A model generated the notes under the pieces. It saw only the letters and a list, made by a program, of their open reading frames with translations, searched no databases and was not told the DNA's origin. From Siphlonurus alternatus (Eukaryota > Arthropoda > Insecta > Ephemeroptera > Siphlonuridae): a DNA stretch of 64,000 bases. Position numbers and translations under genes: made by a program. The stretch's first letter is position 1, and every line of letters begins with the position of its first letter. Below, one piece after another: positions 12,059 to 24,145 of this stretch. Location: the NCBI GenBank assembly GCA_949825025.1, contig OX463786.1, forward strand, positions 21,005,085 to 21,069,084, written 5' to 3'.

Positions 12059-12110
12059 TCAGAAAGATGTGCGACGAGCCTTAAACTTGCTGACATGCAC
12101 GAAATATTGC
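12059..12110 (+). repeat. Direct duplication, unit 1
   Basis: CAGAAAGATGTGCGACGAGCC followed by TTAAACTTGCTGACA recurs about 300 bp downstream at 12358, where TGTGACGAGCC is followed by TTACATTTGCTGACA. Divergence is about one base in ten, so this is an old local duplication. Confidence 0.6.
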
Positions 12111-12357
12111 ATGGTATCTGGCACTATATTTCTTTCATTATTAGCGTTGAATGAAGACGCTTGAGGTAGTTTTTCTTTCAAAGCTTAATAAATATACTTG
12201 CAGTAAAGAAAATTTAAAAAAGACTTTTATGGCATAAAAAACAATTGAAATAATTCACAATATTGATTAAATATGACATTACCAATAAAACTATTACAAA
12301 ATTAATACTTTCTCATGATACTCAATAAAAACTCGTTTCAAAATAATATTGTTTTTT

Positions 12358-12410
12358 CAGAAAGGTGTGTGACGAGCCTTACATTTGCTGACACGGAATA
12401 TTGGCTCGGT
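12358..12410 (+). repeat. Direct duplication, unit 2
   Basis: Second member of the pair at 12059-12110. The sequence after it (12410-12530) is unusually GC-rich for the window and is not duplicated upstream. Confidence 0.6.
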
Positions 12411-12489
12411 TTTTCATCATCCGTGGCTTCTAGGCAAGAAGGAAAAAGGAGTTTGGCACCGCAAGCAGATCGGCTTTTCCCACTTGTCT

Positions 12490-12500
12490 TTATATAAGGG
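12490..12500 (+). promoter_or_regulatory. TATA-box-like motif
   Basis: TTTATATAAGG follows the less AT-rich 12360-12490 segment. In a genome this AT-rich, TATA words are frequent, so this deserves little weight alone. It is listed because it sits at the edge of a GC-richer segment and a local duplication. Confidence 0.15.
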
Positions 12501-12529
12501 TTGCGATCAAACACAAACTGAGAGATATC

Positions 12530-13547
12530 TACTTATGATAAACCCTCTTTCAACATTCTTTTTACTTAAACCTTTATTATACACTGAAAAAAACTATACC
12601 TATATAGATTATTCTATTGATTATAATTGATATATTCAATTTTAACTTTGTATTCGTTGTTTTGTTACTACACGGAAAAAATGTATATTATTCAGAAAAT
12701 CTCTCCATATTTTTGTTAATTTCAATTAAGCTTAACATTGAAAACATATATACGCAGTTAAAAAAAATATATTAATTTATACGATCCAGACCTATATAAA
12801 TTAAATTTTTATTTGTTATAACTTGCACACGGGAAAAAAAAACATATCTAGCTAGACTCAATATTGCTTATAATAAGTAAAAAAATTATAATTATGCTAT
12901 AAAATCTTAGGCATAATTATTCTTGTTACATTGTTGAATTTTAAGGGTTAAATTTAATTTTGCTTAATTGCATCCATACAGATTGTTTATTAATTCAAAA
13001 TTAAATATAAATTTGCCTTTATGGCCTTTGGGAACCATGGAGAGCTAAGATAAGTTGGTCAGTGCGTGCTTTTTTGGTATTTCAAATTCTTCAAAAATAT
13101 TATTTTGATTTAGGAAGTTTACTACTTACATTGAAATTTTGTGGTCAAAATAAATCGCAAAATTCTGCCATTACCTGTAACATACAAGAGAAAATGTAAT
13201 TAGTGAAATTGGGCAACAGTACAAGTTTGATATAATTATTATTATGATAATTACATTAATTAAATGTTTTGTTAATATATAAACTTATTTTTATAATATT
13301 TAAGGTATTTTTTAATTTTAAAAAATTAGTGATAAATAATGTTTACAAAATTATTTTGTTAATATTTTTTTATGGAAAAGATAATTGTTTCTTTTTTGTC
13401 AAAAATGTAATTATTGTAATGACTAGCATTTTTTTTTAAATGTTTTTTTAATAGTAAATATTAAAAATAAATAATAAGTGATAAAATAATAAAATTCAAT
13501 TTCTTTATTGAGAAGTAAAATGCAATTTCACAATTTTTCTAAATATT
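12530..13547. other. AT-rich, nothing identified
   Basis: It contains two CACTGAAAA or CACGGAAAA words (about 12583 and 12670) like those at 4622, but no paired end. No gene. Confidence 0.45.
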
Positions 13548-13650
13548 GCATACAATTTTTTCTTTCAAAAATACTTGAACTCCATTTGTTTACATGCCAT
13601 GGAGATGAAATTTTCTTGCAAGGAAAAATTGTCTGGTGTAATACAGGTTT
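13548..13650. mobile_element. PAL-J palindrome, isolated diverged copy
   Basis: GCATACAATTTTTC, then ACTCCATTTGTTTACATG, then GAGATGAAATTTTCTTGCAA, then GGAAAAATTGT and GTGTAATACAGG. Order and sequence match the PAL-J cluster at 51.7-52.5 kb. The outer arm on the left is shortened. The 97-codon frame here is the palindrome read through. Confidence 0.65.
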
Positions 13651-14754
13651 AATAAATTTTGAAAACGTGTTTTATAAGATGGGGAGATCCGAGAATAAAG
13701 TGAACAGAAATGGTGCGTGTGGTAAATTGTTATTGCAAGGTGAGAAAATTTACTTGCAAGCTTTCCTGCCTTTCAATCGCCTGCAATCTTGCTGTCAATA
13801 ATAATTATTATTATGCCATGGCTATCAAGACTAAATTGAGAGAAAAATAATACAAAGGGAAAAAAAACTGTATAGTAAAAGGCTACACGCACACTAAAAG
13901 AATTTTCTTTATAGGGTTTATAATTTGAAAGAAATGTTAGATAAAAATATGGAGCTCCGTTTTATAGTTAATTCTAATTATTCGTTGAATGCATAATAGT
14001 TTACCTCTTAAAATTGATTCAGAACATATTTTACAACAATGATTGTAATGTGGCCTCAATTTGTATTTTATTTGCAACAATTTTATCATCCAATTAAAAT
14101 GAACAAGCATTTGTAATTTTATTACCATACAGTATAGTGATAAACATTACTTTATATAATTAAATATATAATTATTATTAAAATAAAAGTTAACATTAGT
14201 AACATTAGATCTCAATAATAATATTATTTTTCAAATAAATGTATTTACAGTGTACAATTTCATAAAGATTTACTGATAGCATGAAAAAAAAATTAGATAT
14301 TAATAATTCAAAACATTTTTCTTCAAATTCGTATCAGAATAATGTGACGTAGTAATGTATTTGTAATAGTTTTAAAATGAACGTAATGTGAAATATACAT
14401 GGATTCAACTATAAAGGTTCGTAAAACACGTGGTTCGAGAGAACGGAGGTATACAATTATGATCAAAGAGAAAGAGAGAAAAGGGGAGTTTGCTATTGAT
14501 TTAAAGGCATGGAAAATTTTAAGTCAATATTATTTCCTCTCGTGCAAATATGTCACAAGTCACTAAAAATTAGTGTCATAAACTAATATATCTTATATAA
14601 TAAAATGCACGTTATTAAATATACTAACAGGGAAATAATTTAATATATTAAATACTTAACACAGCCATTGCCTGCCTATTATTAATATAATTGAGTTCAC
14701 AATTTCGAATATTAGGTCTTTGGATAAACTTTTATGATGGTATAACCATAAACT
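13651..14754. other. AT-rich; possible second PAL-J scrap
   Basis: At about 13721-13770 TTGCAAGGTGAGAAAATTTAC and CTTGCAAGCTTTCC resemble a scrambled PAL-J centre. The rest, to 14754, shows nothing recognisable. Confidence 0.4.
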
Positions 14755-15192
14755 TCTGTATACCGCTATGCTCTGAGCTTATATGAAGATATCATAAGAT
14801 ATCAACATATATACTCCAGTATAACATCATGTTTTGAGTTGCTATTTGACATCCCATTGACTTTAGTATATCACTATGTTCTATTACATCACAAGATACT
14901 AACATAGACTCCAGTATAGCACCATTTTTTATGGCATCAAAAGTTACTAACATAGATTCCAGTATACCCCCATTTTCTATGACGTCACAAGATACTAATA
15001 TTGACTCTAGTATAATACCATGTTCTATGACGTCACAAGATATTTGCATAGACTTCAGTATACGTTCTATGACGTCACAATTTACTAACATAGACTCCAC
15101 CATGCTCTATGACGTCACAATATATTTACATAGATTCCACTATGTTCTATGACGTCACAACATACTAACATAGACTCCAGTATAGCCCCATG
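14755..15192 (+). repeat. Tandem array, about 48-bp unit, with TGACGTCA
   Basis: About nine units. A typical unit runs TTCTATGACGTCACAAGATA, then CTAACATAGACTCCAGTATA and GCACCATG. Units from about 14974 onward have intact TGACGTCA; the upstream ones are decayed (ATTACATCAC, ATGGCATCAA). Some units are shortened to 39-42 bp by loss of the AGTATA part. Since 48 is a multiple of three, long frames exist on both strands (14792-15103 minus, 14931-15152 plus); these are artefacts, not genes. Confidence 0.9.
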
Positions 15193-15379
15193 TCCTGGGT
15201 TGATATTGATGCAAACATGTGGCACCGGCATAGTGAAGTATTGCCTGTGGAAAGGGTTGGTGGTGTGTAAAACTCAAGGGAGAAAAACTTACAAGCGGCT
15301 GGAGAGCAAACGACACGACTGCCGAGCCGCGCTTGCATACTGATCAGTATGTCACAAACAAAACCTTATGGAAAGGTAC

Positions 15380-15650
15380 ACCCAACTTCAAATCTAATGC
15401 GAAATTCTCGGGGAAGCAACCCTTTGTTTGTAACAGCCAGGACCTGTCACTCATGATGACGGTTGACGTTTGTAACTGATAATGAGTTAATTGTACTTTT
15501 ATTTGTCCCAAAAAGTGTAGGAAAAATTATAAAGTAACTCGTAAATAACATCAAAGGTAACTGTCAACCGTCATCATGAGTGACAGGTTCTGGCTGTTAC
15601 AAGTAAAGGGTTGCTCCCCCGAGATTTTCACATTAGATTTGACATGGTGT
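15380..15650. mobile_element. Long inverted-repeat element
   Basis: The left arm (15380-15473) and right arm (about 15556-15650) pair over about 90 bases, with words such as CTCGGGGAAGCAACCCTTT, GTAACAGCCAGGACCTGTCA and CTCATGATGACGGTTGAC on the left and their complements on the right. The spacer is about 80 bases of AT-rich sequence. No second copy was seen here. A foldback MITE or an inverted duplication would both fit. Confidence 0.75.
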
Positions 15651-15984
15651 GTACATACTATTGTCATTTATATTTGTCGTAAAAACGATAAACTTAAAAA
15701 CAAACTGAATGAAAAGGTACTATAAAAAAAGTTATAAAGTTATAATATAATAATATATTTAAAATGAAAAATTTCCATTTCATAAGAGCATTTTAAATCA
15801 AACAAATTAAGATCAGTTCTTTTGTTTTGACGTTTAAAAATTATTTTTTTAAAATATATCATAGCAGTAGTATATTTAAATATTGCAGAGAATATCAAAA
15901 GAAGTAAAGCTTTAAATAGCAAAACACAAAGTCTTAAAATGTGAGTGATTTTATTTATTTTTACTTGCAGTTTTCTCTCTTCAC

Positions 15985-16214
<230 letters not shown>

Positions 16215-16513
16215 GCGTTGAAAGACATGACGGCAGGCGGAGCGGGGTATTCAGGTAGAACGTGTGGATCGATCGTTGTTTCCCACCAAATAATAATTTT
16301 GAGTGCAAAAATACTCTACCACCAAAGTCAACACTAAAATCAAAGTGTGTTTTTATTAATTTTTGTTTCACAGATTGGACCAGCGAAACGTTAGAGTTCT
16401 AAAAGACTCCGGTTTGAATGAGTATAGATAGATGTACCAGATTGTAGCTTACGAAAAATTTAATAAAATGACTTTAAATTCATGCTTCAATATTTATTTA
16501 TTATTAAGTTTTA

Positions 16514-16820
16514 ATGGACAAATTGCATGACATTTTTTTATTGCAGAAATGAATAGAGGGTGCAAATTACTGCTATTCAGACTTTTAACTTTTTTTTTCT
16601 GAACGTCCGTATTGCTAAAAAGTTGGTCGAAGCTTTGATTCGAACCCACGTTTCTTTTAGTCCCTTTCCTTTTATTTAAGAAGTGCATGACGCTTCTCAC
16701 AGTCCTTTTAATTTTTTGTAAAAATAGTTGCTGGGCTCTATAAATTTATATAAAAAAAAGTAGTAAAACTTTGCATCCTGTACCCATTTCTGCAAATAAA
16801 AAAATTTCATGTCATTTTTG
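16514..16820. mobile_element. PAL-A-related element (TGGACAA termini), diverged
   Basis: Starts TGGACAAATTGCATGACA, then TTGCAGAAATGAATAGAGGG and a decayed arm. On the far side are GTTGCTGGGCTCTA, CATTTCTGCAAATAAA and TTTCATGTCAT. The ends belong to the TGGACAAC subfamily (as at 45.84 kb) and not to the GAGTATTG subfamily. The centre lacks TGACGTCA and instead has CTTTGATTCGAACCCACG; on the minus strand GGGTTCGAATC matches a tRNA B-box. The 68-codon minus frame is not a gene. Confidence 0.7.
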
Positions 16821-17919
16821 ACTTGTGAAGTATAATTGCTTTTATCATTCTCTTAATATCTTAATTCTCCTTCTGTCCCCCCTTCAAGAATATAATAATG
16901 TTGTTTTAGGATCTAACTGACAATACTGCTACGAAGTAAACTGAGTTATAGCTTGTATTTACCTACACTATATAATTTAAATGACCGTTCTACATCTTAG
17001 AATGATGAATACGTTCCCCATAATATAACAAATTGTTGTTTCTTATGGGAATTTATACAGAAATTTCACAAATTTATTCACAACATATAGGAAACAAGTG
17101 CGGCGCTTAAAATGATCCTCTTTGATTATAATAACTATTGAAAAAGACAATACATCTTTCCAATAAATACTATAATATGAATTTGAAATTTTTGATCAGG
17201 TTGGGAATCCAGACTGGAAAACAGAAATAGAGTTTTGTGGAAAATAAATCAACCTTTGACTTAATTTTTGGAGGTTTTGCGAAGCAAGAAAATCCATCGG
17301 TAATTATTTTGTCATTATCAATCAACCATGTTAAATTTAATATATCGTGTACGTATTTGCTTCTATTTGTATCTCATAATTCTCGCCAAGATATATTAAT
17401 CACTTATTTGTCTAAATTTTATTAAAGAAATTCAAATTACGTTAATTACTAATTTTAATTGTAAAATTTATTTAAATTTTAAATACTACATGTATACAAC
17501 ACAAGTTATTTCATAAGTAAAATATCAGCATTTTAATTCGCTACAAGCTTATTATAAATAAATAGATACATTAGTATTATTCATTGGTATATATGTACCA
17601 CAAACACTTGAATGTCAATTACTTATTTAAATAAAACTGAAAATGAATATTTTAATATATACATTGATTCAAAATTTTACAAACAAAAATGGAATAAATA
17701 TTTTAATATTTAATTTGCTATAAATTTTTACAACAAAAATTTTAATTATAAATTTAAATAAATATTAAATTATATTTTGTTTGATTTTGTATCTGAACTA
17801 GACGTAATAATATCACACGAAATGTAGATTAATTCTTACATAAAAAGTGACACAGTGAAGTACACGGTAGCTGTGAGAAATACTCAGCACGCACGAACGA
17901 ACCAGCAGGTATTCTCATC
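16821..17919. other. AT-rich, nothing identified
   Basis: About 1.1 kb with one 62-codon plus frame (17237-17425) of no recognisable type. 17870-17919 becomes GC-richer ahead of the candidate exon. Confidence 0.45.
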
Positions 17920-17975
17920 ATGGATCGATTTCTTTGTAGCCACAGCCCTAATTCCAAGTCCTCAACCTTTGGGAG
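17920..17975 (+). CDS. Candidate first coding exon with strong 5' splice site
   Basis: An ATG at 17920 in a fair start context (CATCATGG) opens a frame reading MDRFLCSHSPNSKSSTFG. It meets a consensus donor at 17976 (GGGAG then GTACGTCAG). The exon would be 56 nt, ending after 18 codons plus two bases. Unspliced, the frame closes after about 29 codons inside a MITE-D fragment that begins within a few bases of the donor. The upstream 40 bases (CAGCACGCACGAACGAACC) are far less AT-rich than the surroundings, as for a 5' UTR. I do not recognise the protein. No acceptor partner was identified in the window, so this is a suggestion only. Confidence 0.33.
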
Positions 17976-17978
17976 GTA

Positions 17979-18077
17979 CGTCAGTTTAAATACATTTCAT
18001 CTCTAGTATTTTGCACCATTTTTTGAGGAAAAATTAGAATTAAAAACGAGATTACGTCGAAATAATAATGAAATAAT
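17979..18077 (-). mobile_element. MITE-D fragment
   Basis: Reverse-oriented and partial: GTTTAAATACATTTCATC, TTTTGCACCATTTTTTGAGG, then CGAGATTACGTCG. It stops where the HP-C copy begins. Confidence 0.6.
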
Positions 18078-18235
18078 GGGTGCGATTCACGAAGCAGTTA
18101 GCCAGGGTTCTAACCATCCACGTTTAGCTTAACCACGTTTAACTATACCTGTTTTACATATTAAACCACCTAGTTAAACGTGATTAAGCTAAACGTGGTT
18201 AGAAACCAGACTAACTGCTTCGTGAATCGCACCCA
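18078..18235. mobile_element. HP-C hairpin element, copy 1
   Basis: Inverted ends GGGTGCGATTCACGAAGCAG and the exact complement at 18215-18234. The inner arms carry TTAGCCAGG, CACGTTTAGCTTAACCACG and TTTAACTATACC around a short centre. About 157 bp, nearly fully palindromic, GC-richer than the surroundings. It sits exactly between two MITE-D pieces. Ends resemble HP-E (GGGGGACATTCACAAAGCAC), so the two families are probably related. Flanking A(A/T)T triplets would suit a 3-bp target duplication (PIF/Harbinger type), but this is not proven. Confidence 0.8.
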
Positions 18236-18480
18236 CTACGTCTCCAACTCTTCCTTTACACGTCTAAACCTAATCTTTTTACCTTTAAATCACATCTTAT
18301 TTCCTCTTCACTCAAAATGTAGATGAAACGAAGACAATAATATTTCTAACATTTTATGCACAATAAGAGGAAAAGAAATGTGTAGTCTCGTCATTTTTCC
18401 TTTTAAATGGTGCAAAATAGAAAGAAAATTAGACGAGAAGAAAAGCGAAGAAAGGATGACATTTATTTCAACTCGGAAGA
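18236..18480 (+). mobile_element. MITE-D copy
   Basis: Forward orientation, lacking only its first few bases: TACGTCTCCAACTCTTCC through TTTATTTCAACTCGG. It abuts HP-C copy 1. Confidence 0.75.
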
Positions 18481-18794
18481 GTTTTGTACTACCTGTGTGT
18501 GAATGTATTGGACTTGGTAAGTTCTTGGTATGAAGGTATAAGGTGGGAGGTGCACTTCAAAGTTTACACGACTTGAAGGAGAAGAGTCTACAGACACCAA
18601 GTAACGAGACTATTGTTTCTCTGGAGACGTTGCTTAGTCATGTCATGTAGCCAACCAACTTTTTGTTATCACAAATCTTGAATATTTTTTTATTTATAAA
18701 AATTCTTAAAAATTTTATATTGCATATTTGGATAGACAACCTCAAGTCAAAAAAATTTTCAGATTTTTGAAACTAATATTGTGTTGAAAAATCC

Positions 18795-18857
18795 TATGAC
18801 ACCATATAGTCATGCAAATCTTAAACATGCAAGTATAGGAAGTGATTATGACGTCAC
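18795..18857. repeat. HP-I short inverted repeat
   Basis: TATGACACCATATAGTCATG on the left is partly decayed; the right side has TTATGACGTCACA. The middle has CAAATCTTAAACATGCAAG, as in the copies at 6661 and 25889. Confidence 0.5.
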
Positions 18858-18974
18858 ACGATTTTGAGGGCGTTAGAGGATTTGAAAGCTCTATCTAAAA
18901 ATGCAATAAAAAGTCAAGCATAATGAATATTTCTAAGCACTATAAATGTACGCTTGTCATTCTCGTTTTTTTTT

Positions 18975-19190
18975 TTTTTTCTTCCGATTTAGCATCGTTT
19001 GAGATGAAAAAAGGGACAAATACGAGATTACTTCTTGAGCATAGAATGTTAAAAATATCGTCTTCATTTTAATTTTAACTTTGAACGAGAAATAATAAGA
19101 TGTTTCTTGAGGTAAAATTAAAGATGAAATAAGATTAGGTATAATACGTTAAGGATGAGTTGAAATGAAATTTTTAACAATGAGTATTAT
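18975..19190 (-). mobile_element. MITE-D copy, diverged
   Basis: Reverse orientation: GAGATTACTTCTTGAGCATA, then AATGTTAAAAATATCGTC, GAACGAGAAATAATAAGATG and AGGATGAGTTGAAATG. The 3' family end has decayed and is replaced by a T run. Confidence 0.6.
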
Positions 19191-20320
19191 ATATACATTG
19201 TATTATTATATATTCACAAAAATAATTTGAGAATACATTAATACTTTATTATCCCCTTTTCAAATAAAATTATAAATTATTACATAAAAATTTAATATAA
19301 ACTAATAGATGTTAAAAATTATTTCAATTGAAATAACATGCAATTATAAATAAACAAAAATAGGATCTCCATAAAAATTATAATAATAGTATATTAATTA
19401 GAGCATATCACATTGTAAAAAGTCACGAACAATATTCTTGTCATATATTCTTGAAGAGTTTATTCCGAGCTTGGTTCTCATTAAGAAAAACTACAGTCAA
19501 ATTAACTTAACTTTCTCACCGGAAGTAGCCGGAAATGTGCTTTTTTATGTATTTTAACATTCAAAATTAACAATCATAGGTCAGTACTTCTAAAACACAA
19601 AATCTAATAACTTAAATACAAAAAGAACTTTAAATTTTACATATTTCCGGTATGAATTTTTATATAAATAAAAGTATATACGTTGCTTCATTATTTTTAC
19701 CAACTACAACTTCTCATACACCATGTAATTTCTTTTCATACAAACTTATATGACATAAAAATGTTCATTAGTTTTAAGACTTGAATGCACTGTGTTAAGT
19801 ATCTCATTAAGAAAATATATAAATATTTTTACATTTTTTTTTCTTTAATTTGTAACAAAATATATTTCCCAAGTTTCATGTAAGTTGAAATGTAATTAAA
19901 ATATCTTCATATTGACTTTATAACAGTAATAGAAGTTGATTTATTTTTTTGATAATATTCTCTTTTTTTTTTATCAGAATATTGATTGATATTGAGAATT
20001 TTTATTTAGTCGGAAATATTTTAAAATATACTAGTGGCATAGAGGTTAGACCTTTCAAAAGGTACACTTCAAAAAACACGAAAGTTTTCTTTGATTTGAT
20101 GTAAGAGAGCAAAGAGTTGCAAATTTGAAATTTGGGGGAGGGGGGGTAAGAAGAGCACCCAGACTAGCAATTCAAAATCGTTCTAGTTTATCACACTTTC
20201 ATGGGCTGTGCGACAACATTCGCAAAACAGAGCTGTGGTAACATTCGTGGTTTCCAGATTTGTACACTTCCAGATAACATTCTGCTATAATTAATTGTAA
20301 CTCTGTATATAGTCTTAAAA
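19191..20320. other. AT-rich, with a half copy of TIR-P
   Basis: At 19486-19535, CTACAGTCAAATTAACTTAA followed by TCTCACCGGAAGTAGCCGG is the left end of TIR-P (see 61812). The right end is not found. 20130-20280 holds a GGGGGAGGGGGGG run and an unmatched, less AT-rich segment. Confidence 0.5.
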
Positions 20321-20324
20321 AAAA

Positions 20325-20365
20325 AAACATGGAAATTTTCTCCATAAGCCATCATGTTAGAAATT
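20325..20365 (-). repeat. Dispersed repeat fragment, about 40 bp
   Basis: Contains TTTTCTCCATAAGCCATCAT and the word GTTAGAAATT. The complement recurs at about 35203-35243 (TCTAACATGGTGGCTTATGG). Family unknown. Confidence 0.6.
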
Positions 20366-21353
20366 TTATTCTCTCAGTTACTTATGTTAAAGCTATTAAT
20401 TTAAAAACATCTTCTAACTTTTAGGAATCTTCAGATAGTGAATTAAGAATGAACTCCCCTTTAAAAAATCTTTTATACTAAAAAAGCAATTTTGAAGTTA
20501 TTTTTACATAGGGTGGTACAGCGGTGCATGGAAACACCGCAAAATCAGCTGACTTGAAGCCTCTAGTGTTGGTGATGTTTGTAAGGGCATTGACTGCTAG
20601 GTCCGCAGAATTGAAGTCAATACATCAATCAAATCAATCATGTTGGTGATATTTTTGAAATGGCTAAACAGTACTTCTTTCTCCCTTTAAATTTTCTTTT
20701 CATGCACTCTATTTTTACTGCAGCACTTACAATTCAGGCAAATTTCAAGCTGTTTCAAAGTACATGTAAAAAATTAACCCGAAATTCATATTATTATAAT
20801 TAAATTTTATTAATTATTATATTAAATATTTAAAATAAAACCAATGATTCATTCTTCCGCTTTGATTAAAAGTATTTTTTCATACAAAACTCATGTGTTT
20901 GAGATTATAATTATATAAATTTATAGTTAATTAAAATTTTTAATAAGTGACCATTAATATAAAAAAAAATGCTGTTACTATAATATAAAATAAAAATTAT
21001 AAAAATATAATTTAGAATTTTAAATAAAATCATACTGTATAATTAACCTATACATTTAGAAATAAATCAGACATTTATTTTTATCTAAAACGAAAGGAAA
21101 ATCAATGTAATACAGAACACATATTGGATCACATTTTCTCTACTCGTCTTTTTTATTCAATATCATGAATTGATATATTTATTATAAGTTTGATTTTCCT
21201 ATACTAGATTTACTAAAAATAAACCTTATAGATACATATATCTATTATACTATAGAGCTAGCAGGTGTGTAGTGTCACTTAGATAATAAATTTGTACTTC
21301 TACCTCTATCCACCACGTGTGTTATAGATGATGTTGGCTGTTGGGGCTTATAG

Positions 21354-21355
<2 letters not shown>
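20366..21355. other. AT-rich; an unidentified GC-richer piece
   Basis: 20515-20640 (GGTGGTACAGCGGTGCATGG and neighbouring sequence) is less AT-rich and slightly reminiscent of a tRNA A-box. I found no B-box, so I do not call it a SINE. Confidence 0.4.

Positions 21356-21434
<79 letters not shown>
21356..21434 (+). repeat. (AG)n microsatellite, about 79 bp
   Basis: Pure AG run on the plus strand; the other four long arrays of this type are CT on the plus strand. Confidence 0.98.
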
Positions 21435-21435
<1 letters not shown>

Positions 21436-21778
21436 CTATATTACTAAAAGGTTAAATCAACATCATCGAATTTATAAAATAAGCGAAGCAAAATAACGCA
21501 GACATTAATGATAACATTAAAAAAAAACTGTATTTAAGTATTGTTTCTAAAAAAAAATACTAATTAGGATATAGTATAATAAATTAGTTTAAAAGATAAA
21601 TAATGTTTAAAAATACTTGTTTTTAGTGTGATTTTAGTGAAAAATAAATAATAATAAATTAGGATTTATGAGAGGATAAATTTTAACTAGTATTTTTAGA
21701 ATGGTGTACCAATCTTTTATTGATCCATAAGTTTAAATATAATCGTTTTATATATTTCAACCTAAAAATTACATTGCT
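21436..21778. other. AT-rich, nothing identified
   Basis: A and T runs only. Confidence 0.55.
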
Positions 21779-22060
21779 TTATTTTCGATCAAAGTGAGGA
21801 TAAAACAACGGAGACAATTTGGGTGCAATTCACGAAGCAGTTAGCCAGGCTTCTAACCACGTTTAACTATAATAGGTGGTTTAACACGTAAAATATGTAT
21901 AGTTAAACTTGTTTAAGCTTATGTAACGTGGTTAGAAAATTGGCTAACTTCTTCGTGATTCGAACCCAATATTATTGTCTAATATTTCGCGTTTAATCTC
22001 TGTAATGGTGCAAAATAGTCGAGGAAAGAAGTGAATAAATGAATCTTGCAATTTTTGATT
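21779..22060 (+). mobile_element. MITE-D remnant split by HP-C
   Basis: Left piece 21779-21820 (CGATCAAAGTGAGGATAAAA, GGAGACAATT). Right piece 21968-22060 (TCTAATATTTCGCG, AATGGTGCAAAATAG). The break falls at the family's GACAATATTTCTAAC block, so HP-C landed in an existing MITE-D. Confidence 0.6.
21821..21967. mobile_element. HP-C hairpin element, copy 2
   Basis: GGGTGCAATTCACGAAGCAG to a right end with GTGATTCGAACCC. The arms have several mismatches, so it is older than copy 1. It lies inside the MITE-D remnant. Confidence 0.75.
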
Positions 22061-24145
22061 TCACATTATTAGTATATTTATTTGAAAGTGTTAAAGAGAC
22101 TGCCTGGGTTGCAATTACAATTTTACTTGGTAACATACGTATTCTTCCTTTTGATAATTTATTAATTAAAAGAATAAAATATAAAAAATTAATAACAATA
22201 AAATATTTTTAATTAAAAATTGTATTAATAAAACAAAAATAATTTTAGTTTCCATTCAAAATATTTAATAAGCATGCGTTGCTTATAATTCATGTAATAA
22301 TTTATTCATATTTATGTTTTATAATAATTGTTATATAATTAATAAATAAAATGCAGAAACAAATTTAACTAATATAAGCCGCAAAGGTGGATTCAGTAAA
22401 CTAGCAGTACAACCAATTTTCTAATGTATTAAAAATTATGTTATAGGTAGACGAAAAAACAAAATAATTAATTTCTTTACATTTGGTATTTTCTCATTGT
22501 ATCATTAATTTAATGTAAGGAATACATGTACTTATATTTACATACTGCATGTTTTAACATCAAAATAATGCACAGAAAACAGCAAAATTATAATATAAAA
22601 ACTAAAAAAGGTTTATATATAAATAATATACAATCCATTAGAAATTGTATTATAAATTTACTATAATAAGCGTATATTAGAAAAAACAAAAACTTGGCAA
22701 AGAAAAAGCATGTTATTAGGAGTAATGTGGAATTCAACCCTCTTATTTTTTTTTTCACCCTTCGTTTAGTAAGCAAGGGGTGTGAAAAAATATTATTATG
22801 GGTGTAGTTAAAGTGTCGTGGGTTGTTAACACTCATAAACGAACTCATTTAAAGTTAACGTCTAACGTTTATACTGATGTAAGCTGCAATCCCTAATGTC
22901 GTAGCATGGTAGATATTAACAATTTCTTTAATAATAAAATCCTAACAAAACCAAGTATCGTTAGAATTTGAAGTTAAAAAAAAAATAGCATAATTCATAA
23001 TAAATTATACAATCTTATTTCTTGTACAGCATTTTCATATTAATAATTTGATTACAATTGAATCAATGTGACTTAATTACACTTGATTAATAAATTGATC
23101 ACAGTTTTATTATGATTATACTTTGTGTTGTACATATTAGTTTACTTATTTTTTACTGTATGTATAATGTGTGTAATATATAATGTCGTATTTTATGTTT
23201 CAGGATTGTAACTATTTTGTATCCACAATAATGAATTTTCTGTATTGGAATTAATATACAAATCAAATATGATTATTTTAATGCAATTAAAACTTCCTAC
23301 CAGAATCAAATATTCCATTTGTTTATTTCAGGAATGACACCGAAAAAGGGTATAACTTTATTTTTTGTAAAAATAATACCTCTATATTTGGTAAACTCAA
23401 GTATTGTTATTTGAATTTTAAGTATTTTAAAATTTCAATTAGGTTATTAATTAATATTAATTATTAAATTTACCAAATTTAATGCATGAGACTTCTGTGC
23501 CGCAATAATTGTCTCTATTACACTTTATATTAATATATAGTATTAATTAATTAGATGTGAATGCATTATGGGATTTTTTATAATATAATTATGTTATACT
23601 CTATCTAGTTAGTTATAATTATAATTAATTATGGCTTACTATAATTTCAAATTATATTCTGAAATATAATTCCATTTCACTGTTGAAATCATATATCTGC
23701 AATAAATTGTATTTCAAGATATCATTTTACATATATATATATATATATATATTTTTTAATAATAATTGCTATATTATTTTTATAAATATTTTATAATATA
23801 ATCATCATTTTATTATTATAAAAGTATTGTATTACATGTTAAAATACTGTATCTTGTATAAAAAAAACAACACATGGAGCTTTGCTGTATAATAAAGCCA
23901 GCAAATTTGAACGTGTGTAGACTACCAACGATATGATGTTCTGAATTTGTAATGACGTAAGAAGGGAAGAAAAACAAATTGCCATCATGACTTTAATACA
24001 CTATCTTGATGTTGTGTGGGTGTACTTCGTATGATTACGTGTTACCTTCTTCATAAATATTATAATTTTTTGTTATTCTTATTTTGTTAACACTATATTA
24101 TATTGTGTAATATTTTATTAATTTTTTTAATATTTATGTTTCAAT
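22061..24145. other. AT-rich, nothing identified
   Basis: About 2 kb without a gene. It includes an (AT)n run at 23731-23752 and an 86-codon minus frame (22588-22848) rich in F, L and I, which I regard as chance. Confidence 0.5.

Noticed and set aside
14792..15152. Repetitive open frames on both strands (103 and 73 codons)
   Set aside because: They arise because the tandem unit is about 48 bp, a multiple of three; both strands are equally open.
14755..15192. CRISPR-like array
   Set aside because: Units are contiguous without unique spacers, and the window is eukaryotic in character.
16630..16650. tRNA-like B-box (GGGTTCGAATC on the minus strand)
   Set aside because: No A-box at the right distance and no cloverleaf; it lies inside the centre of a palindrome.
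20515..20640. tRNA-derived SINE start (GGTGGTACAGCGGTGCATGG)
   Set aside because: No B-box, tail or second copy seen.
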